This document shows, in pieces, positions 36,065-44,825 of a stretch of DNA of 64,000 nucleotides. The notes under the pieces were generated by a model that was not told where the DNA came from, made no database searches, and worked only from the letters and a program-made list of their open reading frames with translations. Position 1 is the stretch's first letter; each line of letters begins with the position of its first letter. The position numbers and the translations under genes were made by a program. Source of the DNA: Verrucomicrobiia bacterium (GTDB taxonomy: Bacteria; Verrucomicrobiota; Verrucomicrobiia; Limisphaerales; Pedosphaeraceae); NCBI GenBank assembly GCA_036268055.1, contig DATAUW010000011.1, positions 206,436 to 270,435 of the forward strand, written 5' to 3'.

Positions 36065-36877
36065 ATGGACCTTCATCTCAACGAATGGCTGCAACTGGCG
36101 TTTCGCTGGGCGCACGTCTTCGCGGGCATCATGTGGGTGGGCGCGACGTATTATTTCACCTGGCTCGACGGGCGGTTTGTGGAGCTGGAGGAAAAAGTGG
36201 CGAAGGGCGAGAACCCGGAGAAATACGTCTGGATGGTCCACAGCGGGGGGTTTTATCTCGTCGAAAAACAAAAGCGCCCGACGATGATGGGGCAGACGCT
36301 GCACTGGTTTCGCTGGGAGGCGGCGTTCACGTGGCTCACGGGAGTCGTCCTGTTTGTGATGCTGTATTATCACGGCGGGTTGATGGAGGAATTTGAAGAT
36401 CCGAAACTTAGCAACCTTGCGGCGATCATCCTGAGCGTGGGAATGATCTTGGGCGGCTGGGTGATTTACGATTTGGTTTGGAAATTTTGCAAGCAGGAGA
36501 CGGTGGGGATTGTCATTTCGTATTTGCTGATCGTGGCGACGGCGTGGGTGTCGTGCCATTACTTCGCGGCGCGAGCGGCATATTTGCAGTTGGGGGCGAT
36601 GATGGGGACGATCATGGCGGCGAATGTGTGGATGGTGATTTTGCCGGCGCAAAAGCGAATGGTCGCCGCGCTGAAGGATGGCCGCGAACCGGATTATAAC
36701 GAAGGCGCGCGCGCGAAAGGGCGCTCGAAACATAATTCGTTCATCGTCATCCCGGTCGTGTTCATCATGATCAGCAATCATTATCCGTTCACGTACGGGA
36801 GCAGTTATAATTGGATCATTTTGTCGGCGCTGGTTTTGGTCGGCTGGGGCGCGGCGAAGATGATTCGGCGGGCGTGA
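36065..36877 (+). CDS. puuD: Membrane urate hydroxylase PuuD, lacking the cytochrome c domain
   Basis: 270 residues, about eight membrane helices. It is the integral-membrane urate oxidase type, producing 5-hydroxyisourate. Signature regions are LAFRWAHVFAGIMWVGATYY at the N-terminus, LHWFRWEAAFTWLTGVVLF, and KHNSFIVIPVVFIMISNHYP near the C-terminus with conserved His residues. Characterised PuuD proteins carry a C-terminal cytochrome c for electron exit; this one stops at KMIRRA with no CxxCH, so a separate acceptor is needed. No uricase of the soluble T-fold type is present here, so PuuD is the entry enzyme to the ureide route. Confidence 0.88.
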   Translation: MDLHLNEWLQLAFRWAHVFAGIMWVGATYYFTWLDGRFVELEEKVAKGENPEKYVWMVHSGGFYLVEKQKRPTMMGQTLHWFRWEAAFTWLTGVVLFVMLYYHGGLMEEFEDPKLSNLAAIILSVGMILGGWVIYDLVWKFCKQETVGIVISYLLIVATAWVSCHYFAARAAYLQLGAMMGTIMAANVWMVILPAQKRMVAALKDGREPDYNEGARAKGRSKHNSFIVIPVVFIMISNHYPFTYGSSYNWIILSALVLVGWGAAKMIRRA

Positions 36878-36894
36878 GAATTTTTGTGCACGGT

Positions 36895-36920
36895 TCGGCG
36901 GTCATAAGCCGCGGCTACAG
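36895..36920. repeat. Palindromic dispersed repeat, copy 2
   Basis: CGGCGG-TCATAAG-CCGCGG followed by CTACAG, a diverged copy of 33016-33041. Confidence 0.5.
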
Positions 36921-37015
36921 AGGATGCTGTTATTCCCTTCACTTTCTTCGGTGGATGTGACAAATGTGAGTTGCGGATTAAACCCTTCCGCAACATATAC
37001 ACGCAAGCAATCAAC

Positions 37016-37639
37016 GTGCAACCAACCGAACCGGACAAGCCGATAGATACCAAGCCGTCAACGGGTCTCTCCGACCCCGAGCGGTGGGTGGAAGCGTATG
37101 GCGATTATTTGTTCAAGTTCGCGCTGATCCGGTTGCGCGACGCCACGAAGGCGGAGGACGCGGTGCAGGAAACTTTCCTGGCGGCGTTGAAGGGCGGGAA
37201 AACTTTCGCGGGCCGGTCGGCGGAAAAAAGCTGGCTGGCGGGAATCCTTAAAAATAAAATTTACGATTATTATCGCAAGGCGAGCCGCGAGACTTCATTC
37301 ACTGATCTGGAATTTTTTTCGCAGGATGAAGGCGAGAGTTTCGTGAACGACGGCGCGATCCGGGGCGCCTGGAACGGAGACGCGGCGCCGCAGGAATGGG
37401 CGCACCCGGGCCAGAGCCTGGATGACGAGCGGTTTTGGAAAACCTACCGCGATTGCTGCGATAAGCTGCCGAAAAATGTGGCGGCGGTTTTCAGTTTGCG
37501 CGAGGTGGACGGCGTGGCGAGCAAGGAGATTTGTGCGTTGCTCAAGATTTCCGACAGCAACCTGTGGGTGATGCTGCATCGCGCGCGGATGTCGTTGCGC
37601 CGCTGCCTGGAAACGAACTGGTTTGCCCACGAAAAATAA
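37016..37639 (+). CDS. ECF-type RNA polymerase sigma factor
   Basis: 207 residues from the GTG at 37016 (a TTG at 36971 would add 15). Region 2 runs about 25-95 with YLFKFALIRLRDATKAEDAV and QETFLAALKG, and RSAEKSWLAGILKNKIYDYY for promoter melting. Region 4 runs about 140-200: CDKLPKNVAAVFSLREVDGV, then KEICALLKISDSNLWVMLHR with the helix-turn-helix. A 50-residue acidic linker separates the regions. The gene 65 bp downstream encodes a zinc-finger anti-sigma candidate. Targets unknown. Confidence 0.88.
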   Translation: MQPTEPDKPIDTKPSTGLSDPERWVEAYGDYLFKFALIRLRDATKAEDAVQETFLAALKGGKTFAGRSAEKSWLAGILKNKIYDYYRKASRETSFTDLEFFSQDEGESFVNDGAIRGAWNGDAAPQEWAHPGQSLDDERFWKTYRDCCDKLPKNVAAVFSLREVDGVASKEICALLKISDSNLWVMLHRARMSLRRCLETNWFAHEK

Positions 37640-37703
37640 AATGAAATTGGATGTAAGGATTGTGAAGCCCGCGCGACGAAATTAAATGCGGTGTTGTACC
37701 CGC

Positions 37704-38000
37704 ATGCTGAAAATGGACGCCGTTAAAAAAATCCTCGCGCTGATGCTGCCGTCGTGCCGGAAGGCCGCGGAATTGCAGTCGGAAGCGCTGGATGGGCGAT
37801 TGCCGGTGTCGCGGCGGTTTGGGTTGTGGTTCCATCTGCTGCTTTGTAAGTGGTGTCGCGATTATGGCGAGCAGTTGCGATTTCTAAGTCATGCCGCGCA
37901 CGATCAGCCGGATCATTTAGTCGAGGCGGCTTCGCAAAAACTTTCTGACGAAGCTCGCGAGCGGATAAAGACGAGGTTGCGGACGGAACGGCAGGATTGA
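37704..38000 (+). CDS. Short zinc-finger (ZAS-type) anti-sigma factor candidate
   Basis: 98 residues. The motif HLLLCKWC has the H-x3-C-x2-C spacing of zinc-binding anti-sigma domains, preceded by a Cys and helix (PSCRKAAELQSEALDGRLPV) that fits the rest of the ASD fold. No membrane segment follows, so this would be a soluble anti-sigma, for example one sensing redox through its zinc site. Location directly after the ECF sigma gene is the main support. The start is ambiguous between 37686, 37704 and 37713. Confidence 0.7.
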   Translation: MLKMDAVKKILALMLPSCRKAAELQSEALDGRLPVSRRFGLWFHLLLCKWCRDYGEQLRFLSHAAHDQPDHLVEAASQKLSDEARERIKTRLRTERQD

Positions 38001-38004
38001 TTTT

Positions 38005-39273
38005 TCAACGGGTCGTGAGGGCGGCGGTTTGCTGAGCGGGGAAGGAGGCGTCGCGAAGCATGGCTTCCAAAGTCGCGAGTGAACGCGCGCCGATGAAGCG
38101 CCGGCGAACAACGCGGTTTGAATCGAGCAAGACATTTGTCGGCAATTCGAAGCCGTTGAAGCGCGCGCCGATGACGCCGTGGGGATCGAGGAGGATGGGG
38201 TAATTAATGCCGCGTGATTGGACTATGCGCGCGATCGTAGCGTGAATGCGCGCGATTGTGGCGTTGGGCGGGCTGTCGTTGGTGGCATTTTTGAACTCGA
38301 TGTCGTCATCGTCTTCGGCGCCGACGCCGTCGAGACTGATGGCGACGATCACGAGATCGTTGGGATGATTTTTTTGCAAGGCGATGAGATTGGGAATTTC
38401 CTCCTGACAGGCGGTGCACCAGGTCGTCCAGAAATTCAGCAGCACGATTTTGTTTTTGAAATCGCTGAGGCGAACGGATTGGCCGGCGAGATTTTTCAAA
38501 GTGAAATCACCGGCGAGTGGATCTTCAGCGCGTGAAGGTAATGAAATGGAAATCGGTGGCGCGGCGGTGTTGTTGGATTGATTAGTGTGCCACCATGAAT
38601 TCCATTTGTTTGCGGCGGTACGAATCGCCGCGAGTTTGTCCGGTTCAATCGTTGCAGAAGGATCGAGTGCGGGATCGTTCAAGATGTCGCGAACGCGCAG
38701 CCCGAAGTCGTTGCCGGTCCAGAGGCGCAAAACGGAATCCGCAGTTGCGGCAACGGTGGGATCAGGGTCATTCAAAGTCTGAAGCAACACGGGAATCATC
38801 TGCTTATTTTCCGTGGCGCGAAGATAGTTCAAACCGAGCAGACGGATTTGCGGATCGGCATCGCTTAATTGCGCGCGGGCGAAATCGAGGAGGCGCGGGC
38901 TCCTGGAAGATTGCAACAAGCCGAGCGCGCGCTCGCGGGCATTGGCGTCGGGATCAAGCGCGGCCTCGCTGATCAACGGCGTTTCGGATTGCACGAGAGA
39001 CTTCGGAGCAGTTTTTAAATAATCGAGCGCGGCGAGGCGTTGTGGAATTTTGCGCGTGCGCCAAAGTTGCGAGATCAAAATATCTGGATGATGATCGCGT
39101 TGAATAAGAGATTTCGCTATGTCCTCATTGACAGTTTCCGAATGCAAGACGGCGTAGCGCAGAAGCTGATTGCGGATGGGCGAAAGCAAAACCAAAACGG
39201 CAGCGATAAAAATTAACGCGAACCAGATCACGAGGCGCTGGCGTCGGCGTATTTGGGCGAGGCGTTCAGACAT
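38005..39273 (-). CDS. Membrane-anchored HEAT-repeat / TlpA-like thioredoxin fusion
   Basis: 422 residues. One N-terminal anchor (LVIWFALIFIAAVLVLLSPI) puts the rest in the periplasm. Residues about 60-200 form HEAT-like helical pairs (DPDANARERALGLLQSSRSP, DADPQIRLLGLNYLRATENK, LNDPDPTVAATADSVLRLW). Residues about 250-410 are a TlpA/ResA thioredoxin fold (FTLKNLAGQSVRLSDFKNKI) with the active site WCTAC and the family cis-Pro region GFELPTNVLLDSN. Probably a protein-disulphide reductase with a docking scaffold. It converges on the anti-sigma gene with 4 bp between stops. Confidence 0.8.
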   Translation of the reverse strand: MSERLAQIRRRQRLVIWFALIFIAAVLVLLSPIRNQLLRYAVLHSETVNEDIAKSLIQRDHHPDILISQLWRTRKIPQRLAALDYLKTAPKSLVQSETPLISEAALDPDANARERALGLLQSSRSPRLLDFARAQLSDADPQIRLLGLNYLRATENKQMIPVLLQTLNDPDPTVAATADSVLRLWTGNDFGLRVRDILNDPALDPSATIEPDKLAAIRTAANKWNSWWHTNQSNNTAAPPISISLPSRAEDPLAGDFTLKNLAGQSVRLSDFKNKIVLLNFWTTWCTACQEEIPNLIALQKNHPNDLVIVAISLDGVGAEDDDDIEFKNATNDSPPNATIARIHATIARIVQSRGINYPILLDPHGVIGARFNGFELPTNVLLDSNRVVRRRFIGARSLATLEAMLRDASFPAQQTAALTTR

Positions 39274-39453
39274 GTTTGATTTTCATGATGACGGACTTGT
39301 CTCTTAGTCGCGGAGCATCGCTCACCTTACGGTGAATTTTTGGATAAATCCAGAATGCCGCGAGAGAACTGGTTCGGGCTCGTTTGACAAGCACGACAAG
39401 TAAGCGCACCTTCGCGGACGGGAAATGATTTACGAGTTTACCTCGAAATTTTT

Positions 39454-40053
39454 ATGGCGGAAAAATTTCATGAATTAGCTTTCACGGATTCGGTGCGTCT
39501 CGCCCAAACGAAGTATTACGGCAAGGCGCAACGCGTGGAGGGCGCGCCTGAGCGTGATACACTGACGGACGACGAACTCGCGTTCATCCATGAGCGCGAT
39601 AGTTTTTACATGGCGACGGTGAGTGAAACCGGCTGGCCGTATATGCAACATCGCGGCGGCAAGCCAGGATTTTTACGAGTGATCAATCCGAACGCGCTCG
39701 CGTTCGCGGACTATCGCGGAAACCGCCAGATGCTTTCCACCGGCAATTTGTCGGTGAACGACCGGGTGACGCTGTTTCTTATGGATTACCCACAGCGTGC
39801 GCGACTGAAGATTCTGGGACACGCGCGAGTCGAAGATGCGCGCGGGCATCCGGAACTCGTCCATCAATTTGCGGAACCGGAAGTTGAGAAAATCGTGGAG
39901 CGAATTTTTTTCATAGACGTGGTTTCATTCGATTGGAATTGTTCGCAGCACATCACGCCGCGTTACACGCGCGAGCAAATCGAAAGCGCCATCGCACCGA
40001 TGCGGAAATACATCGCCCAACTGGAAGCGCAACTCAAATTGAACCAGGAATGA
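39454..40053 (+). CDS. Pyridoxamine 5'-phosphate oxidase-like FMN-binding protein
   Basis: 199 residues. Split-barrel flavin fold: [20 protein letters not shown] and [20 protein letters not shown], then the strand [20 protein letters not shown]. The C-terminal [20 protein letters not shown] is typical of the subgroup annotated as pyridoxamine phosphate oxidase family. These proteins bind FMN or F420 and reduce or oxidise varied small molecules; PLP synthesis itself is unlikely. The NTF2-like gene starts 4 bp after the stop. Confidence 0.82.
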   Translation: MAEKFHELAFTDSVRLAQTKYYGKAQRVEGAPERDTLTDDELAFIHERDSFYMATVSETGWPYMQHRGGKPGFLRVINPNALAFADYRGNRQMLSTGNLSVNDRVTLFLMDYPQRARLKILGHARVEDARGHPELVHQFAEPEVEKIVERIFFIDVVSFDWNCSQHITPRYTREQIESAIAPMRKYIAQLEAQLKLNQE

Positions 40054-40057
40054 CGCA

Positions 40058-40486
40058 ATGAATTCAAAGCCGCCGTTGCCGCCCTTCACCGAAGCCACCG
40101 CCCGCCAAAAAGTGCAGGCCGCCGAGGACGCTTGGAACAGCCGCGATCCCGAGCGCGTGGCGCTCGCCTACACCGAGGACACCGAATGGCGCAATCGCGC
40201 GGAGTTCATCAATGGCCGCGCGCAGGTGGTGGAATTTTTGCGCCGCAAATGGAACCGCGAACTGGATTATCGTTTGAAAAAAGAGTTGTGGGCGTTCACG
40301 AACAATCGCATCGCCGTGCGGTTCGAGTATGAATGGCACGATGACGCGGGCCAGTGGTATCGCTCGTATGGCAATGAGAATTGGGAGTTCGACGAGGCGG
40401 GCTATATGCGCCGCCGGTTCGCGAGCATCAATGATTTGCCAATACGGGAGCCGGAGCGGAAGTTTCGCTGGGAACGGCCGGGCTGA
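40058..40486 (+). CDS. NTF2-like (SnoaL/DUF1348-type) protein
   Basis: 142 residues. A cone-shaped alpha+beta fold is suggested by [40 protein letters not shown], and [20 protein letters not shown] with [13 protein letters not shown]. The pattern matches the DUF1348 family, whose biochemical role is unknown. It follows the PNPOx-like gene by 4 bp as a likely two-gene operon. Its last 59 bp overlap, on the opposite strand, the 3-prime end of the histidine kinase gene, an unusually long convergent overlap. Confidence 0.82.
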   Translation: MNSKPPLPPFTEATARQKVQAAEDAWNSRDPERVALAYTEDTEWRNRAEFINGRAQVVEFLRRKWNRELDYRLKKELWAFTNNRIAVRFEYEWHDDAGQWYRSYGNENWEFDEAGYMRRRFASINDLPIREPERKFRWERPG

Positions 40487-42017
40487 CCGGCGCGGCGGGC
40501 AATTCCAAAACGAACGTCGCGCCGCGGCCCGGGCCTTCGCTGTGGACCGAGAGCGAGCCGCCCATTTCACGCGCGGCGAGGGCGCTGCTGTGCAGGCCGA
40601 AACCGTGGCCGTCTTTTTTCGTGGTGAAACCGTGGTTAAAAATCCGGGTGAGGTTCTCGGCGGAAATTCCGTTGCCGTTGTCGGTGAGGCTGAGGCGCAC
40701 CTTGCCGCTGCCGTTGGTGATGCGCATGGTCATTTGTTTGTCGAGGACGCCCGCCTCGTCGCAGGCCTGCTTGGCGTTGCGGATCAAGTTCACCAGGATT
40801 TGCAAAGCCTTGTGTTTTTCACCCAGCACGGTCGGGGCCGGTTCGGCGTACTCACGGACAAAACGGACATCGTGGCGCGCGAGGGCGCTGGCGTTCATGC
40901 GGACGGCGTCGTCAATCAAGTCCGAACATTTGAGCGTCTCCGTGACACCGGAAACCTTGGCGTAACTTTGCTGCGTAGACACGATGTCTTTGACGTGGTC
41001 CACATTTTTCGCGAGATGACTCAGCTCCGTAAGCAGGGTGGTTTTTTCGTCGGCGAGATGCTGGCTAAGCTGGGTGAGATAAGCGGGAATCTGGCGGCCC
41101 TTGGGATCGTTGGAAAGGAATTCGCCGAGGTCGTTGGTATGTTCCTTGAGCAACCCACTGACGCGGGCAACGCTGGCGGCTTTGGAATGGCGCACGAGTT
41201 CGGAGATGATACCCGCCGAGACATTGATGCTATTGAGGACATTGCCGACATTATGCAAAACGCTGGTGGCGACTTCCGCCATGCCGGCGCGGCGCGAAAC
41301 ATTGACAAGTTGATGGTGGCTTTTTTCAAGCTCGCGGGTGCGGTCGCGGACGACGCCTTCGATGTTTTCATTGAGGCTTTCCAAACGCGCCTGGCGTTCG
41401 GCGACGAGGAAACTTTCGCCGAGACTTTCGCGGATCGAGATGTAGAGGAAAAAATCCTCGAACAACACCCAGGCGGCGTGCTCGGTCCAGCGCCACGGGC
41501 TGCTGGTGAGAACACCAAAAATGGATTGTGGCCAGAAAGTGCCGCGCACGAAATGGTCCAGCGCCACGACGACCGTCGCGGTCAGGAGCACTTTCCAATC
41601 GCGATAAAACGCGAGGAACGCCAGCGAGCCGAAAACGTGAAAGTGAGTTTCAATGCGGCCACCGGTCAGATGAATGAGCAGCGCGGACATGAGCATTTGC
41701 CCAACGGCGAGTATGTGGCGGGTCAGGGGACGGCTCGGGTATCTCATGGCGATCCACGCGGGGAAGCCACAGATGATGCCACCGATGAAAATCGCCGCCC
41801 AAACGTGGAGGTGCGTCGTGCTCTGCGCGCCAATCCAGGTTTTCGGCGAGATGCAAAGAGCCAGGACAATACCCAGGATCCATTGAAAAAGCATCAGCTT
41901 GGCGAACATCAAGTCGGTGCGGTGGCAGGTCCGTTCCTGTTGCTCGGCGAATAATTCATCGGCGCGCCGGGTAAGAGCGTTGACTTTCAAATCACGTAAT
42001 GGGGTCATTGGGTTCAT
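40428..42017 (-). CDS. Membrane sensor histidine kinase
   Basis: 529 residues. Four or five membrane helices in the first 175 residues ([53 protein letters not shown]) with an HFH segment form the sensor. A coiled coil ([20 protein letters not shown]) leads to the kinase core. The phosphoacceptor is probably in [20 protein letters not shown], and the ATPase domain has [12 protein letters not shown] (N box), LTDNGNGIS (G1) and [18 protein letters not shown] (G2). The core is closely similar to that of the kinase at 44822-46825. It is the last gene of a six-gene operon and overlaps the upstream gene by 4 bp. Confidence 0.9.
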   Translation of the reverse strand: MNPMTPLRDLKVNALTRRADELFAEQQERTCHRTDLMFAKLMLFQWILGIVLALCISPKTWIGAQSTTHLHVWAAIFIGGIICGFPAWIAMRYPSRPLTRHILAVGQMLMSALLIHLTGGRIETHFHVFGSLAFLAFYRDWKVLLTATVVVALDHFVRGTFWPQSIFGVLTSSPWRWTEHAAWVLFEDFFLYISIRESLGESFLVAERQARLESLNENIEGVVRDRTRELEKSHHQLVNVSRRAGMAEVATSVLHNVGNVLNSINVSAGIISELVRHSKAASVARVSGLLKEHTNDLGEFLSNDPKGRQIPAYLTQLSQHLADEKTTLLTELSHLAKNVDHVKDIVSTQQSYAKVSGVTETLKCSDLIDDAVRMNASALARHDVRFVREYAEPAPTVLGEKHKALQILVNLIRNAKQACDEAGVLDKQMTMRITNGSGKVRLSLTDNGNGISAENLTRIFNHGFTTKKDGHGFGLHSSALAAREMGGSLSVHSEGPGRGATFVLELPAAPVSPAVPSETSAPAPVLANH

Positions 42018-42667
42018 TGGTTAGTGGTGGCTGAACATTCAAAAAGCGAGCAGCCGAAGACACGGGTTTGAATCTGCTTTTGCGAAATTAATTGGCCGGA
42101 CAACAGCGCTTCAATGGCATCGCGGCCGGCATTATCGCCCGAGTGCCCGCGCGCGCTGGTGATGCCGCCGTTAAAAAGGAGTTCGCCGGCGGGCGAATAG
42201 AGCCGTGTATCGCCGGACGTTTCTGAACCAAAAATATGCGCCTCGCGGCCGTCGTCGTCGCGATGCACCGTGACGCCCGGAATGTGCGAGGCATCCCGCC
42301 AGAGATCGGTGTTGACCCACTCCTCAGACATGGCGGCGGGGCGAAGAAAATATACGTCGGCGCGGACGCGGCCCTGGCAATGCGCCATGAGCAGGCCAAG
42401 TTCGCCGATGGTCGCGCGCGAGCACGGGCAATGCGGATGCACGAACATGACCAGCGCGGGGTGGCCGTTGGTGGGCGGTTGCAGGGCGCTGCTTTTGGGC
42501 CAGATGGCGGGCGGTTCGCCCGGAGCGCTGGGCGTGTTGGCATAAGCCATTAAAATCCAGGTCCCGCCCAGCGCCAGCGCGAGCCAGATCACGGCCAGGA
42601 CAATCGTGGAAAAATTTCCCGCGCGCACCGGTGAAGCGGATGGATTGATTTTGGTTGAATCAGGCAT
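42014..42667 (-). CDS. Membrane-anchored thioredoxin-fold protein (RedB-like)
   Basis: 217 residues. One N-terminal membrane helix (STIVLAVIWLALALGGTWIL) is followed by a periplasmic domain with VMFVHPHCPCSRATIGELGL, a thioredoxin-like strand-CPCS-helix in which C-x-C replaces CxxC. DTRLYSPAGELLFNGGITSA resembles the end of a thioredoxin fold. I recall similar proteins annotated RedB in Verrucomicrobia and myxobacteria, so that name is tentative. It lies between two kinase genes, overlapping both (8 bp and 4 bp), so a redox input to the signalling operon is plausible. Confidence 0.68.
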   Translation of the reverse strand: MPDSTKINPSASPVRAGNFSTIVLAVIWLALALGGTWILMAYANTPSAPGEPPAIWPKSSALQPPTNGHPALVMFVHPHCPCSRATIGELGLLMAHCQGRVRADVYFLRPAAMSEEWVNTDLWRDASHIPGVTVHRDDDGREAHIFGSETSGDTRLYSPAGELLFNGGITSARGHSGDNAGRDAIEALLSGQLISQKQIQTRVFGCSLFECSATTNQ

Positions 42668-44825
42668 GCATCAACTCCATCGCGGCGGGTTTTTGCACGT
42701 CGAGCAATTCGTGAAGCGCGGTGAGCAATTTTTCCGCGGTGTAAGGCTTGGCCAGGAACGCCTTGATGCCGAGCGATTCCAACTCGCGCGCGCGCGGGCT
42801 GCCGGCGAGATCTTTGCCGAGGCCGCTGGAGGCGATGATTTTCACGCGCGGGTCAATGCCTCTCAACGCCTGCACGAGCGCGATGCCGTCCATGCCGGGC
42901 ATCATGATATCGGTCACGACGAGATCAACGGGGCGTTCATTTTTCGTAAAGACGTTGATGGCTTCGCGGCCCTGGTTGGCGGCGCAAACTTTGTAACCGT
43001 GCTGCTCGAGCATCGAGCGGGTGGCGGACACGATATTGGTCTCGTCATCCACGAGCAGAATCGTCTGGCCCTTGCCGCGCGGAAGTTCGTGCGCGCCGGA
43101 GGCCATGCTCTTGCGCGCGACGGCGGGGGAAGCGGGCAGGTAAACGGTGAACGTCGAGCCGCGCCCGACTTCACTGGAAACGGTGATGATGCCGTGATGG
43201 CTCTTGACGATGCCCAGGACGGTGGACAATCCAAGGCCGGTGCCTTTGCCAAATTCCTTCGTCGTGAAAAACGGGTCGAAGATCTTGGTGAGGTTGGCGG
43301 CGGGAATGCCTTCGCCGGTGTCCGTGACTTCGAGGCGAACGTAGGGCCCGGGAGGAATTGGCGCATGATTGGCGGCGAACGCCTCGTCCATGATGAAATT
43401 ATCCGCGCGCAAGGTGAGCTTGCCGCCGTTGGGCATGGCGTCGCGCGAATTGATGCAGAGATTCAGGAGGATTTGATGGATCTGAGTTTTGTCGCCGATG
43501 AGCGGCCAGAGATTGGCGGGAGCTTCCACGCCGATCGCGAGGTCCTTGGAAAAAGTCTGGCCGATGATGCGGGACAATTCGCGGAGAACTTCGCCTGGAT
43601 TCACGGCCACGCGTTCGCCGCTGACGCCGCGGCCGAAGGTCAGGACCTGCTGGATGATTTCCGCGCCGCGTTTGACGGAGGACTCGATGCGGTCGGCGGC
43701 CAGTTCGCGCTCGGCGGGCTCGGTCTCGCCGCGCAGCAAGCCGGCCGACATGAGAATCGGCGCGAGAATGTTGTTGAGATCGTGCGCCATGCCGGTGGCG
43801 AGCGTGCCGATGCCTTCCATGCGCTGCGAGCGGAGGAATTGCGCCTCGAGCTTTTTCTTTTCGGTCACGTTGTTCGCGAGAACCAACTGCGCGGGGTGTC
43901 CGTCAAACACGATGGGGCGGGAAATGATTTCGACGTCCATCACTGAACCGTCGCGGCGACGATGGCGCGTGGGAGCGGAGGCGGAAACTTCCGGCGCCGT
44001 GCCCGCCTGGAACGACGAGCCGAGCGCGTCCACCGGAACACAAAGCTGCTGGGCGTTCATCGCGAGGAAATCGGCGAGAGTGAAACCATATTCCTGAATG
44101 GCGGTTTCGTTGACGGCGAGAATGGCCCGGGTCTGCCCGTCCTGCACCCACATGGGCAGCGGATTTTTGCTGAAGAGCAACTGATAACGCTCTTCGCTCT
44201 GGCGCAGGTTTTCAGTGACCAGCTGGCGCGCAGTCATTTCCGATTCCAGCGCGGCGTTGGTGGATTGCAAAACCTGGGTGCGCTCCTGCACGAGTTTTTC
44301 AAGCGTGTCGAGTTTCAGCCGCGCCTGTTGATGCAGACCCCATTTTTTGGTGAGCGCATTGGCGAGTTGCAACACTTCGACGGAGTCAAACGGTTTCTTG
44401 AGAATCAATAGTTGGTCCGAATGATTCAGCCGCGCGGACATGTCGTCCCACGAATAATCCGAATACGCGGTGCAGATCACGATTTGCAAATCGGGACAGG
44501 CTTCCCAAAGTTTGGCGGCGGTCTCCACGCCATCCCAGCCGGGCGGCATGCGCACATCCACGAAGGCGACGGCGTAAGGGCGGCCCTCTTTGACGGCCTG
44601 CTCGGCGAGCGCGAGGCCTTCCTGGCCCTGGTAGGCGGAATCGAGTTCGAAATTCGTCCGCTTCACGGCGCGAGTGGGTTCGTCGAACAAAGCGGCTTCG
44701 GCATCTTCCAGGCCCGTGGTCGCTTGCGCGCTCGAAGAAAGGATTTTGCGAAAGTCATCGTGGATCGCGCGATTGTCATCAATCACGAGAATGCGATGGT
44801 TGGTTTCGGTCAATGAGTTGGTCAT
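42660..44825 (-). CDS. Soluble hybrid histidine kinase (REC-PAS-HisKA-HATPase-REC)
   Basis: 721 residues, no membrane helix. The N-terminal receiver (ILVIDDNRAIHDDF to AFVDVRMPPGWDGVETA, phospho-Asp in VDVRMPP) is followed by a coiled coil and a PAS domain (YQLLFSKNPLPMWVQD to VMDVEIISRP). HisKA has GTLATGMAHDLNNILAPI, and the ATPase has NLCINSRDAMP, EVTDTGEGIPAANLTKIFDP and GTGLGLSTVLGIVKSH. A C-terminal receiver (TILLVDDETNIVSA, VTDIMMPGMDGIALV) ends the protein. It overlaps the upstream kinase by 4 bp. It may be the relay point of the operon; no DNA-binding output is present. Confidence 0.93.
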   Translation of the reverse strand: MTNSLTETNHRILVIDDNRAIHDDFRKILSSSAQATTGLEDAEAALFDEPTRAVKRTNFELDSAYQGQEGLALAEQAVKEGRPYAVAFVDVRMPPGWDGVETAAKLWEACPDLQIVICTAYSDYSWDDMSARLNHSDQLLILKKPFDSVEVLQLANALTKKWGLHQQARLKLDTLEKLVQERTQVLQSTNAALESEMTARQLVTENLRQSEERYQLLFSKNPLPMWVQDGQTRAILAVNETAIQEYGFTLADFLAMNAQQLCVPVDALGSSFQAGTAPEVSASAPTRHRRRDGSVMDVEIISRPIVFDGHPAQLVLANNVTEKKKLEAQFLRSQRMEGIGTLATGMAHDLNNILAPILMSAGLLRGETEPAERELAADRIESSVKRGAEIIQQVLTFGRGVSGERVAVNPGEVLRELSRIIGQTFSKDLAIGVEAPANLWPLIGDKTQIHQILLNLCINSRDAMPNGGKLTLRADNFIMDEAFAANHAPIPPGPYVRLEVTDTGEGIPAANLTKIFDPFFTTKEFGKGTGLGLSTVLGIVKSHHGIITVSSEVGRGSTFTVYLPASPAVARKSMASGAHELPRGKGQTILLVDDETNIVSATRSMLEQHGYKVCAANQGREAINVFTKNERPVDLVVTDIMMPGMDGIALVQALRGIDPRVKIIASSGLGKDLAGSPRARELESLGIKAFLAKPYTAEKLLTALHELLDVQKPAAMELMHA

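Noticed and set aside
40329..41954. 541-codon plus-strand frame opposite the histidine kinase
   Set aside because: Antisense shadow; the kinase motifs on the minus strand are decisive.
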